Source: Pratylenchus scribneri (lineage: Eukaryota > Nematoda > Chromadorea > Rhabditida > Pratylenchidae). From it: a DNA stretch of 64,000 nt. The position numbers and the translations under genes are program-made. Below the pieces are notes generated by a model. The model was not told where the DNA came from. It made no database searches and saw only the letters and a list, made by a program, of their open reading frames with translations. Location: the NCBI GenBank assembly GCA_030063045.1, contig JAQSEB010000004.1:186001-250000 (forward strand). The letters are read 5' to 3'. The stretch's first letter is position 1. Each line of letters starts with the position of its first letter. This document shows, in pieces, positions 11,789 through 22,900 of the stretch.

Positions 11789-13562
11789 CTAACTGAATAG
11801 GAAATGGTATGGATATCCATGATATTTTCCTCTGAACACGGAAAGCAAAAGACTGAAGAAAATCACAACTAATCCAATTCCGGTGCAGGCCATAACTAAA
11901 AAAAACAAACAAAATTAATGTAATTTTAATGTGGATTACATTTCCTTTTGCCCGGATCAGTTGTGCTCGATGCCGCATCATTCAAAATAACAATGCCGGC
12001 CGTAACCCCGGCATATAGGCCAAGCACGATGTACGTTTCGGCGATCAATTGATATTGGGTACTTCCGTGAATGAATGAGGTCTCACGCGTTTGTGGATGG
12101 GTCATCATGAACGGGGGGCCACGAATATGATTCCACATTTGACCTTGAATTCAACACAAAAATTAATTTTAATTAGTAAAATTGTAATAAAACTTGCCTG
12201 ACATAAAAGCAAAAACGATGGCCTAAATTTTAAAATTTTACATTAAAATAATTATTTGAGTTTTTTACGAGGCAAACGGAAGCCCAAAAAGTTCGATTGA
12301 ATAAAAATTCCAAATTATTCCTTCGCATATAGAGCAGCCCAAGGACAAGCATAATCAGAAGAAGTCTAAACAATAAATTTAAAAATTAATAAAATAAAAA
12401 TTTATACATAACAACGGGGGCCGCATAGCTTGGTGGTCTCAAAATTCGGATCTAAAATTGATTAAAATTTTAAATAATTATTTTAAAAATATTTACGTGT
12501 AAATCCGTTCGGTCTTGAACAAATTTGGCCATTGCATCCGCATCAATTCCCATACGTTGAAAATCCATTGAATCCTTCAATTAACATATTAAATAATTAT
12601 TTTAATAAATAATTAATTTATACTTGTGGACGTCTTGCACCTTTGGCAGGGAAATGGAAAATGGCTGGTGCCGTGTTCAAATTAATCTTAAGAATTTTTT
12701 TAAAATTAAATTTAAATGTGAAATTTACCAAATTGAATATTTGCGGTGCCTCCTCATAGTCAACAATGGCAAAAAACAGCGATTTTGTGTGCATAAAAGT
12801 GTAACGATAGGAATTGGCCAGAATCAGAAATTCTTCATATGCTGGTCTAAAATATATGTGGGCAATTTAAATTAAATAATATTTGAATACTTGCAAATTG
12901 GACAATTCATTGTGTTGGAAAGGACGGTGAACATCACAATCATTGAATAATTACGGGGTGTTGACTAAAATTATTGATTATTTCACTTAAAATATTCGAA
13001 ATTAACCTGAACATAAGTTTTCCATTTTTCCATATTCAAATTGATAACCGGTCGTTTAATCATAAATTCTTGCAAATTACGGACTTTTTCCTAGATTAGA
13101 AAATATTAATTATTAGGAAATGTTTAAAATGGCAAAAAAACATAGCGAAAAGATTTAGCGGTTTAATGGTTTGCCCTAGAGCCTAGACCCTCCAAACCAA
13201 ATATCTAATCGATAGATCTCATTGAGACACATCGTTTGATAATGAATTGACTTAGGTTTAACCAATTTCGAGTTAGTTTTGAACCAGAAACTGTAATATG
13301 GTTCAAAAGGTTTAAAACCGTTAATTTTTGATCAAACTATAATAAATTATATACCAATCGACGCGCCTTAATTAGATCTATGGATTGGGCAATGCGTATA
13401 TGGTTGGTGGATCTTAGGATAAACCATTAAACCACTAAAATCTTCTCTTATTTTTTGTCAAATTAAATCCCATCTTTAATTATTTAAATTCACCTCAAGT
13501 GTGATTCCTCGATCAGCGCCATGAATAATATAAAAAATTGCTAGAAAAACCACAAAAAACAA
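11789..13562 (-). CDS. TUSC3: OST3/OST6-type oligosaccharyltransferase subunit (TUSC3/MAGT1 homologue)
   Basis: This is an accessory subunit of the ER oligosaccharyltransferase with a lumenal thioredoxin-like domain that forms mixed disulfides with substrates before N-glycosylation. Readable landmarks: a hydrophobic leader ([16 protein letters not shown]), [28 protein letters not shown] then the CPIC redox motif, [12 protein letters not shown], several membrane segments, [13 protein letters not shown], and the C-terminus [15 protein letters not shown]. All match TUSC3/MAGT1. Odd point: the leader frame has no ATG. An in-frame TAA lies immediately upstream (13563-13565), preceded by ATG AAG CAA, so a start exon is missing, translation starts at a non-ATG codon, or there is a sequence error. 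A typical AATAAA follows the stop. Confidence 0.85.
13152..13444. mobile_element. Palindromic MITE (family 3, copy 2)
   Basis: The left 'agcggtttaatggtttgccc' mirrors the right 'gataaaccattaaaccact'. Internal 'tcgatagatctcattgag' mirrors 'attagatctatggattg'. It lies in the first visible intron of the OST3 homologue and resembles the element at 9811. Confidence 0.65.
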
Positions 13563-13796
13563 TTATTGCTTCATTTCTGAAATTATTATTTTTTGATGAT
13601 TATTTAATTAATTAATTAAAAAATTAATTGTCAAATATAAATTACTGAAAACCAACAATAAAAATAAAATTAAAACAAATGTAAGATAATAAATAATTTT
13701 TATTGGCAATAAATTAATAGCTGCAGATTCAATAATATTAAATTAAATACAATTAAATTTTCGTCTATTCTTTCTTCATTTATTAAATGTGATTCA

Positions 13797-14836
13797 TCAT
13801 TGCACAACCGTATTCGTCGGTGTAATTGATTTTTTACCCGTATTCCGTGTAATTGATTTTGTAGCTGTTTGAATTGTTGTTTTTTTAGCAGTTTGTCTTG
13901 TTGAAAAAATGCCGTGACCATTCCTCGATGAAGTGGCTTCTTCCCTCTCATCACTGGTCTCGCTGGTTCCATTATTCGCCTCTTTCCTTTGATATCGACA
14001 ATTTGGTGCCCAACAATTGCATTCCATTCCCTTGGCCATTTTAATTTGCCACCATTCATCACCGTAATCCATGGTCAATTCTTCGCCTTCACTAAATTAT
14101 TAAATTTACATTGAAAATATTATTTTAAAAAAAAATTATTTACCCTATGTCCCGCTTGGTTATAATTAAAGCATGTGGAAGAGGATCATTCGCCCCATCA
14201 AATGAAATTTCGGTAGTACAATTTGCGGCGCATGAATGATTCATAAAACGTGCCAAATTCCCTTTTTGATGAGCATCAATCATTAGTTTTTGTTGGACCT
14301 AAAAAATTCATTCAAATTTGATTAATTGTTATTTCTTACAAATGGAAAACTGAATATATAATCATCATCCTCCCTTTCACCGTTAGGTTCTAATATACCA
14401 GCGTACTAAAATGAATTAAATTATATCAATTTTTAATGAAAAATTATACCTCAAACAATTTGCAATTTTTCTTGATATTATTTAGTGCACGAAGTCCCCA
14501 ACCTTTTTGTGGATTGACAAAATAAACTAAAAATCAAACTTTACATAAAAATCAAAAGAATTTTACCTTGATATTTATTTGACGATAATTTAAGCGCTCG
14601 AATTTCATTGGAAGATGAACAGTGCTAAATTGTATTCTTTAGTGAATTTTTTATTGAATTAAGTAAATTACCAATTTATCCGAAAGTTCCAATTTGTTAA
14701 TATATTTGAATGGCGCCAATTTATCATTGTTCCACTAAGAGAAATTTATTATTAATTGATGAAAAGATATATGAACCTTATTAACCACACTCAACTTTTC
14801 ACATTCCACTCCTTCACTTAAATCATCAATTTGCAT
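13797..14836 (-). CDS. SET-domain protein (putative histone-lysine methyltransferase)
   Basis: About eight exons encode roughly 250 residues beginning [16 protein letters not shown]. The SET domain shows [30 protein letters not shown] with [23 protein letters not shown], and a post-SET-like CNCWAPNC. The catalytic NHSC and the SAM/substrate-site Tyr of DYG are present. The layout suits a SUV39/G9a-like or related SET enzyme, but the usual Cys-rich pre-SET domain is missing and the protein is short. The C-terminal tail is Thr/Lys/Arg-rich and low-complexity. Substrate cannot be assigned. It lies between OST3 and the PRDM9-like gene, all on the minus strand with gaps of about 235-265 bp. Confidence 0.75.
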
Positions 14837-15100
14837 TGCTACTAAACTAAAACCTATTAAGAATAGTAAAAAATTATAAAAAATAAAATAATATTGATAT
14901 AAAAAATCAATATTAATTAATTAAATTAAAAAAATTAATAATTGTATTTATAAATTTATCTTCAAATAAAAAATTTTCCAAAAAGAAAGCACAACCAAAA
15001 AACAAAATATAAGTTGACTAAAAGAAAGGAAAATATCGAATACAATGTAATGTAGAGTAAATCACAATAAAATGATGAAGTAAACAATTAAACCGAGTAT

Positions 15101-16904
15101 TCATAAAACAAATGGATTTTTTCGTGGATAAAATATAAATGGTTGATTCTTCTTAATTGCGGTGCAACTTATTATGCCCAATTCTTTCGCGAATTTTCTT
15201 CCATACCTGTAAATTAAAATAAATTAATTTAATCATAAATTTTAAAAAGAAAGCCGAAGGAAGTAAAAAAATAGGTAAAATAGAATTTAAAAATTCTATA
15301 AAATTCCAACACAAAAATTTCCCTTCATCCGACTTAATAGTACCAAACCAGTAGTTCCGAATCCTTGTCAATTGGACGGTAAACGCGATAAAATATTGAG
15401 CCGTGATATTGAAAGGCGATTAAATTCTGCTCCCCCTCATGGCGTGGGGAATTGATATATCGCCTAAAATTTTAAAATAAATTAATTATAAATTAAATTA
15501 AAATTACATCCAATTGGAATAACGTGGATCTTTTGCATCAATAAAGAAAGATTTTCCATTCCCAGTGCGCAATTCCCATGCATATCCATCTTGATTAGCC
15601 TTCGCCGCGTCTTTGAGCAATATTCCTTCATATGGACCTAAATATTGATTAATTTAATGTAAATAAATTTTTAAAATTACCAAAAACAATTCCATTTGGG
15701 ATGTCAACTTTTGTGAATACACCTAAAATAAAATTAATTTAAAAAATAATTAAGGCCATTTTAAAACCTTTTCCGGCATTTGGAATTTGTGAATTTCGAA
15801 TATACAAAAAGCCAGGCAAAGTTAATGCTTTAAATTAATTTTAGAAATTATTTTTAAAATTAATTTTATTTAAAAATACCTGCTCTATCTTCCCCCTCTT
15901 TTGGCGGTGAATTCGGCACATTTAATGTTTCGCGATCCAGGCATTGGTACAGAGGATGTTCCAGGCAGGAAAAATCTTAATTTTGTGGATTAATTTATAA
16001 ATTGAAATGGTCGAATTCCAACCGTAATATTTGTTGCAAAATTCGCAATGAACAAAATGATCGATGTTTTCATTGTTGTCTGGGAATATTTGTCCAAATC
16101 GAATTAGCTCATTTTCTGGGATATCTTCCAAGAGAATTAATTTGTTCTAGGAATTATAAATATTTAATTAAAAAATGGAATTTATGTTCTTTACCGGCTG
16201 CTTTTTCTGCTCACTTTTGTTGACAATTCGAACACAGCCTTAAATATTAAATTAAATAAATGATTTATTAATATTTTTCTTACGTTCAAACGCATCCACA
16301 ACAAAACATTTCTCATTTGGTTTGGCACCATTTCGATCCACTTTAATACTTCCATAAACCACTTCGAATGCTTTCTCTCGATTTATTGTGACTTCGTTGG
16401 TGGTGGCCTCTTTCGGTGAACTATTCAATGAATTTTCATTTGATTGTGGAACAATTTCTCCTTTTTCACCATTCTCATCCAAATTTGTGTTTGTATTTGT
16501 ATTACGCACAATTGCGGCTGATGTCGACACCAATTGTTGTTTTTTATTTGCCGGCATATGGATAAAGCTAAAATTAAAAAAATTGGAATTTTATGATAAA
16601 ATATTTTTTTAATCTATTTTTTATTCTTTTTACCCCAAAAAGCTAATTTTTCTTACAAATTGATATAAAGTTTGTATGGTTTAAAACCAGTTTCAGATTT
16701 ATTTAGAAGTCGGAAACGACTTTCGAAAATAAAAAAGGGTAAAAAATTGTCTTCCATTTTTTAATTTATTTATTTTTGAATTTACCTTTGTAAAAATGAA
16801 GAAAATTGAGTCGTCATCACGTCATTGCCATTCGTTGTTTCATCCTTCGATTGCTCAGAATCAGCTTGACTCGACCCGTAATCTTTTCCACCACTCGTTT
16901 CCAT
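15101..16904 (-). CDS. set-17: PRDM7/9-type (SET-17-like) PR/SET methyltransferase
   Basis: The N-terminus is METSGGKDYG and the second exon is low-complexity. The PR/SET domain has GVFTKVDIPNGIVFGPYEG, DGYAWELRTGNGKSFFIDA, YSNWMRYINSPRHEGEQNL and IAFQYHGSIFYRVYRP, then LLVWYG completed across the last intron and FAKELGI. These match PRDM9, which methylates H3K4/K36, and the C. elegans homologue SET-17. A CEFC pair before the PR domain fits the zinc knuckle. No C-terminal C2H2 array follows, as in SET-17. The last splice is TG|GTACTATT...CAG|G, which avoids an apparent early stop in the unspliced frame. The C-terminus is NPFVL. It is 148 bp downstream of PTPA. Confidence 0.82.
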
Positions 16905-17051
16905 TTCAACAAAAATAGGAAATACTCATTAAAAAAATTCAATTAACAGAAAATATAAGATAATAAAGTGATAAAAACAAATTTTAATTAAATATTGATT
17001 TATAAAATTTTATTTTATTATTAAAATTTAAATTTGACAATGTCAAAAAGT

Positions 17052-18386
17052 TTATTCTGGTATAATTCCAAGATTGGAAGGATGCATTCCTCTGGCCAAT
17101 TTATCCAGTCCCGTCTCCTTTGTTTGTTGAATTGCACTGTTTGATTGTTCTGCGCCACTTTCGTCAATTTTCATTAAACTTCCAAAAAGAAAATGTTGCA
17201 CGACTGGGAATTTTTTCAAAACCTTAAATTTAAATTATTTTAGAATATTTAAATTTGAGAACCAACCTCGCCCTCATACATTTTGAACATTCCTTCATTG
17301 ATTTTTTCCCAAGTTTGAACTGCACTAATATTGTAAAGCTGATTAGAATGCTCATAAAATGGTCCAGTTTTGGTCTAAAATATTTTTTATTAATTTAAAT
17401 ATATCAAAATTTTGTTTACCTCGTTAATATATTGAATTGCCTCAAAGAATAGATTATCATGCTGATGTTGAACAACCATCTCTGGGCGTAAATAGTAATC
17501 CGGTAGAAGGCGGTATTTATTATCTATAATTTTTGACTGATTTGTTATTTTAATTAACCACTTACCGATGAGCTGAGCACTTCCAAAAAGGAAGGGAAGA
17601 AATTGAAAGTCATCAATTGCGTGGACACCTCGACTGCCCGCCGGTTCCATTCGATAGACAGTTTGAAGTTGCCGTACAAATTTGAGATATCTAAATAATA
17701 TAATTGGTAATAATGAATAAATTAAATAAAACCTATGGAATATTCTTAACACAATTGCCTGATCATCTTCAGCCGAAAACATTCCAATTTCATATAAACA
17801 TAAAAGAAATATCATGAATGACGCTTCGTGACCTTAAATATTATTTTAAAATGTTATTGGGAATAAAATCAAACCAGATCCATAATCAATTCTGGTTGAA
17901 TTCCCAAATGAATCCATAAGATAAGGCAAGAGTTCAATTTTGGCTGGATGTAATTCGGCCGGTAACAATTTTGAAAGCAACAAATCTGCATCCTAAACAA
18001 ATATTTTTTAACAATAATAGGTAATCCCATTAATAACTTACTGATGAAAGTCTCTCATACCAATTTCGGTAAGCCTTGTTGCCAAAACGCTGCGCACCCA
18101 TGTCTTCTGGCGGACAGCTTTTCATCCATTCCTAAAATTATTTATTCTAAGTTTTAATCAATTCAATTACCTCAAAAGTATCTATCAATTTAATAAGATT
18201 TTCCGTATTCTCGCTAATTTTTATTTCGGATGATGAAGTTGGCACAGCTTTCAATGAATTATTTAATTGGCGAAGGAAAGTCATATATTTTTGATAGGCT
18301 TCTGATTTTAACCATTTTGTAACGTCATTTATTTGGTGTATTTCTCGTTGTGGTTTAATAAATTCCCTTTGCATTTTTTTTATCAA
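17052..18386 (-). CDS. PTPA: PTPA, serine/threonine protein phosphatase 2A activator
   Basis: Diagnostic stretches occur in order: REIHQINDVTKWLKSEAYQK, RFGNKAYRNWYERL, GNSTRIDYGSGHEASFMIFL, RYLKFVRQLQTVYRMEPAGS, GVHAIDDFQFLPFLFGSAQL, ETKTGPFYEHSNQLYNISAV and FPVVQHFLFGSL. PTPA is a peptidyl-prolyl isomerase-like chaperone that activates the PP2A catalytic subunit with ATP/Mg. The full family length is present, in about eight exons. Start is the ATG of MIKKMQREF; MQREF is an alternative. It is head-to-head with SDHAF4, with only 210 bp between the two start codons, and is the most upstream gene of the minus-strand cluster. Confidence 0.95.
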
Positions 18387-18596
18387 GCTTTAAAAAATTT
18401 AGATTAATAAATTCGAAAATTTTTACATAATTTGATAAGATTTATTAAGTAGGGCGGTCCAAAATGAGTTTTACAAATATGTCGGTTTCGGTTGTTTTTT
18501 CTCCTATTTTTTGTTATTTTGACCAAAATTTCCCAGTTTCGAACAAACTTTTGCACATTCCACTTATTCTAATACCTAATTTCATTTTAGATAATA
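18387..18596. promoter_or_regulatory. Compact divergent promoter, PTPA/SDHAF4
   Basis: Only 210 bp separate the two start codons, so this interval presumably drives both genes. It is AT-rich and contains 'ggtcggtttcggttgttttt'-like pyrimidine runs. No specific factor site is assigned. Confidence 0.4.
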
Positions 18597-18830
18597 ATGA
18601 AAAGATTGATCAAATTTTATTCTAAACCATATGGCTCAATTGTTCGGCAATATTCTGTGCCAACCACTACATCTAATAATGATAATGACCAACTTGATAC
18701 AACCAAAAACAAGACAACAAACATAAATGAGAAGCATGATGGAAAACCAAAAGAATATGGTGGACCAAAAGGACCAGAACCAACTCGTTATGGAGATTGG
18801 GAAAGAAAAGGACGCGTTTCTGATTTTTAA
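18597..18830 (+). CDS. SDHAF4: Succinate dehydrogenase assembly factor 4
   Basis: A single exon of 77 codons. The C-terminus ends GPEPTRYGDWERKGRVSDF, the near-invariant SDHAF4 motif. The N-terminus MKRLIKFYSKPYGSIVRQYS is Arg/Lys/Ser-rich without acids, as in a mitochondrial import sequence. SDHAF4 binds flavinylated SDHA in the matrix, limits reactive oxygen and promotes assembly of complex II. The middle is Asn/Thr/Asp-rich and poorly conserved. The gene converges on V-ATPase subunit G, 176 bp downstream. Confidence 0.92.
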   Translation: MKRLIKFYSKPYGSIVRQYSVPTTTSNNDNDQLDTTKNKTTNINEKHDGKPKEYGGPKGPEPTRYGDWERKGRVSDF

Positions 18831-19006
18831 TCACTTTATTCAATTGTTAAAATTGAAAATGTTTCCACAATAATATTTTTATCAATAAATCGATTTAATT
18901 ATGTAAACATTTACTTAAATTTTAAAATAGAATGTTGTCAAGTATAGGTATATATCGATTCTTCCCAAATAAATTTCATCTATTCTTCCTGATTCATCAG
19001 ATCCAA

Positions 19007-19528
19007 TTAAGCAGCTTTTCCGAACAGTTTGATTTGGAGCTGTAAGTTGTGATGAAGTTCAGGGCGAATATCGCATACTAATTGGAGCAAACGAACAATA
19101 ACCTAAATAAGAATGTGATGGTCTTCTTTTATTAGAATTTATCTTTAAACCTGTTGTTTATTAGCCGCCACGCCTCGATTCATATTTTCCAATGCTTCCT
19201 CGGTCTCCCGTTTAATTTGGGCGGCAATATCATCTCTAGTGCCCAAATAATTCTCTTCGAACTCACGGAAACGTTTTTCACGTTCCTATTAAATTTATCA
19301 ATGTAAATTTTGAATTAAAAACTTAAAAATACCTCTCGATATTTTTCTATCTCGGCTTGAGCTTCCTGTTTTGCTTGTTTAAGTCGTTGTGCCTTCCTTT
19401 TACGAGCTTCATTTATCTGTAATGAATATCAGTTTTAATTTGATTTAATTGTTAATTTAATTGACCTTTTCCGCTGCGCGTTTCTCCGCCGCAAGCAATT
19501 GTTGAATTCCGGCAGTTTGAGAAGCCAT
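19007..19528 (-). CDS. vha-10: V-type proton ATPase subunit G
   Basis: Four exons (19466-19528, 19333-19416, 19151-19285, 19007-19102) encode about 125 residues, the usual length. The start MASQTAGIQQLLAAEKRAAE and INEARKRKAQRLKQAKQEAQ, EIEKYREEREKRFREFEENY are the classic subunit G coiled coil. Subunit G is part of the peripheral stalk linking V1 and V0 and resisting torque during ATP-driven proton pumping. The C-terminal NMNRGVAANKQQVIVRLLQL is also family-typical. All introns are GT-AG and about 45 nt. A V-ATPase assembly factor candidate lies further along at 56444-57507. Confidence 0.95.
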
Positions 19529-19969
19529 TATGGTTTTAATTATGAGAATTTCACTTGAAAAATGATATTTTATTTGATGAGGAATGGGAAATGAAATGAT
19601 GAAAATGAAAAATGAATGGAATGTGGATTGATTGTGGACAAAGATCAAAAATCGACGAAATGCCAAAATATAAATAAAATGAATAAATTCTATCAACCGT
19701 AATCCGTAAACGAAAGCCAAATTTTCATGGCCAAAATGCCTCGTTTCCATCTCGAGTAAATCATAAAAAATTATGCAATAAATTACTTATTTATGACTTT
19801 ACATAATGCATAGAAAATTAAACTATAAGTTTATGAATACTACAAGCTAGTTTTTCGAGAGCACGGATGTTTAATGGATGAAAAATTTAACAATGAAAAT
19901 GAATACATTAAAATTAAGTATTTATTCTTTAATAAATGTGTGTGAGAATTTTAATGAACAGATAATAAA

Positions 19970-22900
19970 TCAAATAATGTTAAAATCTGTGCCAAGAAGA
20001 TGGTTGGATGTTTTTCGGATTGCTTCAAAATCACTTGGATTTGCATTCAATAAACTCGAAATATCTTTACTAAGATTTCTTTTATGCCCTGTCGGTTTAA
20101 TATCATTGGGTAAACTGGCTGATTTTACAGATTTCCCCCTTTGTTCTTTATCATTTCCGCCAACAATCGGCCCAATTGTGGATTTGAGTGGTTCGCATTG
20201 TTCTCGGTCTATTGAACCATTTTCCATTGTATTTTGCCGAGAATTTCGTATATTTTTGCCTTCCAAATTATTCTCCTCATTTTCATTCTGATCATTTTCT
20301 TCATCCGTTAACTTTAATCCTTTGGCATGATAGATGACAAACATATCGGTAATGAGGGATATTATTCTCAATAATCCATAAAGTGAATGTAGCCTGAAGT
20401 AAAACCATTGGTTACTGTAATGAAAGAATAACAGACCAAACACGCAGATCATTTGTGGCATAAAGTGAACAGGCACCCTTTGCGTTGCATTTTTTGGACC
20501 AAAATAGGCAAAAATGATCAATTATTGTGCCCCAAATGATGGGTGAAGGAAGTGTGGCTAAATCCAAAAGATTAAAGATTTAATTAATTCATAAAAAGAC
20601 CAAGTAAGCTGACAAGAAATCCATTGAAACCCAAAGAGATACTTCGATGTTTTGGAGGTACAGAACGCAACATTATTAGCACTCCGGGCACAACACCCAT
20701 TCCGCCAATAATGCCTCCAGCTGCCATATTCCCAAAATACCAATACATTCGATGCCTACAGTCTCCTTCCTCGCAGAATTCCCTCGAAACTTCCCGTCCT
20801 TTTGCACATCCGCAATCATTGAATATCGGGGTTTTATCGTAATTGAGGAATGTGCTTAAATCCGTCAAATGGCAACCGGCATGACAAGGGGAATAGAAAA
20901 CAGTGCCATGGCGATCACAAACTGGATAGAGAGGAGCCAATTCACAATTGCATCCAAGTAAACATGCATTACTCGCATTGAAACTATTCGATCTGATTTT
21001 GAATTGGTTAAGTATTAATCCGGTCGCACAATCAAATGCAGTATATCCTCTATTAGAAGTCCGTGAGCTATAGGTTTCAGAGCCCCTCTAGGGTGAGCTT
21101 CTATTAGAAAAAGGGTTGGCTTATAAATTTCAGAAACTCTCCGAGGTGAGGATTATTCTGATTTTTTGAAATAAAAAATGTTTTCTTCTGCCTAATTTCA
21201 TCTAAAATTAAGTCAATTTTAATAAAAAAATTTTGATGGGGTGAACTTATATTAGAGGGTAGGCTTCTACTAGGGGATTTACGGTAATTTTTACTCACAG
21301 AGATTCGCCCAATGCGGTCATTGTCGATTTGCAACCAACCGCCGAATTCATTAGGGAAAAGCAGGCGGCAATTGCGCCGGTGATGGCAACCTTAAAGGAA
21401 ATTATGAAAATATCCCTTTTAATTTTATGAAAACCCAAGCTGCCGCCTTTCGTCCCTGCAGGCGGAATGCCCTCATCACCAATGAACCACACAAAACCCC
21501 AATGGCAAATGCCACAACACCAATTACGCCCATCAGCCGATTCACTTCATATTGGGGAATGCCAAATTGCAATTCCAAATATTTTGGCAAGAAAATGTGA
21601 AAGCCCTAATAAATTATGGCATTGTTTTTAGTTTTGGTACAAAGGTTGCCTTAAATGCCATAACATCAATAATTCGACCGGCCATTGCCCAACGATAAAC
21701 TGGCCGACGGAGAACGGTGGAAATTGTTTGGGAGAAATCCCGGGACATTGCAGCAAATCCAATGGGAACAGTAGCCTTTGAAACTGATTAATTTTTCCAT
21801 ATTTTGAAAATCACCTCTCCATTCTTTCCCTTCTCCAAATGCCGATCAACCAATGCCAAACGCCGTGGCCTTTGTTGTTGTTTTCCATTTCCGACATCAT
21901 CATCAATGTTGGATTCGTATTCCCCTTTTGGGTTTGGATTACGAAAGCAGAAAAGCAACAATGAAGGGAAGAAAAGAATGGAGCCAATGGTAAAAAAACC
22001 GCCCCACCTCAAATTATTAATTGTTCATTTTTTATGGATTTTTGGATACCAACGGCCAATCCATATTGGATCCCTCGGGGTTATTCCCATTGGGGCATCT
22101 CCTTTATAGTACATTTTATTGAACACTGAACCCATCCAAAATCCCAGCATTGGGCCCATAATCCGAATGCAGAACATTCCGGCTAAAATTTGTGACCAAA
22201 ATTGGATGCCAAAATATTTTAGAAATAACCAAAATAAAGTGGCAAATTAGTCTTTCGAACATTGTCATCGATGAGGGGAAGACCAAGGGAGAAAGGCATT
22301 GTACGACCAATGCCCAAAATTAGAAGACCAAGAAAAATGGTTGTGGTCGGTCCAAAATTGGACATATCACCGCCGCAACGAATTTCTTCAATCTATGATA
22401 TTCATAAGTATTACCAATTATGTTACCAATTCCAAACCATAGTCCTAAGGGAATTTAATGTTTTGTCACAAAATGCATAGGAAGTGGCACTCAACAAACT
22501 TAAATTTCGTTGATTGGCCATAATTGGTTAAAAAATTGTACCGTAAATTGTCCACATCACTTTTCTTGGCCGCATTATGTTTGTGAAGGAAATTCTGCAA
22601 AAGGGAATTTAGGGTTTCCCATTTCAAAGGGAAAATGTAAATTATTAATAAAAAACTTACATACATAAAAGGCTTGACATGTTTCATTTTGAGTTGTTGT
22701 CAAATTTTGGTGAATGCATTCATCAAATTCCTTCATCCAATATAATGGTTTGTCCTCATTTTGGTCCGAATTAATCTAATGAATTTAATTAAAATTATTC
22801 TTAATTTCTTTTGCCTCATCAATTTTCGGTAAGCTATAACTGGGCGAAGTCCCAACTAGGCGAATGCGCTTGTAAAGGGCTAAACTGATATTGATGATTT

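Noticed and set aside
13700..14062. 120-codon ORF overlapping the SET gene
   Set aside because: Alternative frame of the SET/C-terminal exon; the SET motifs ([14 protein letters not shown]) are in the other frame.
15153..15371. 72-codon ORF beginning MTRIRNYWFG
   Set aside because: Reads through the last intron of the PRDM9-like gene in a wrong frame; splicing at TG|GTACT restores LLVWYG and FAKELG.
19878..20291. 137-codon plus-strand ORF
   Set aside because: Antisense to the C-terminal exon of the SLCO gene, which has clear family homology.
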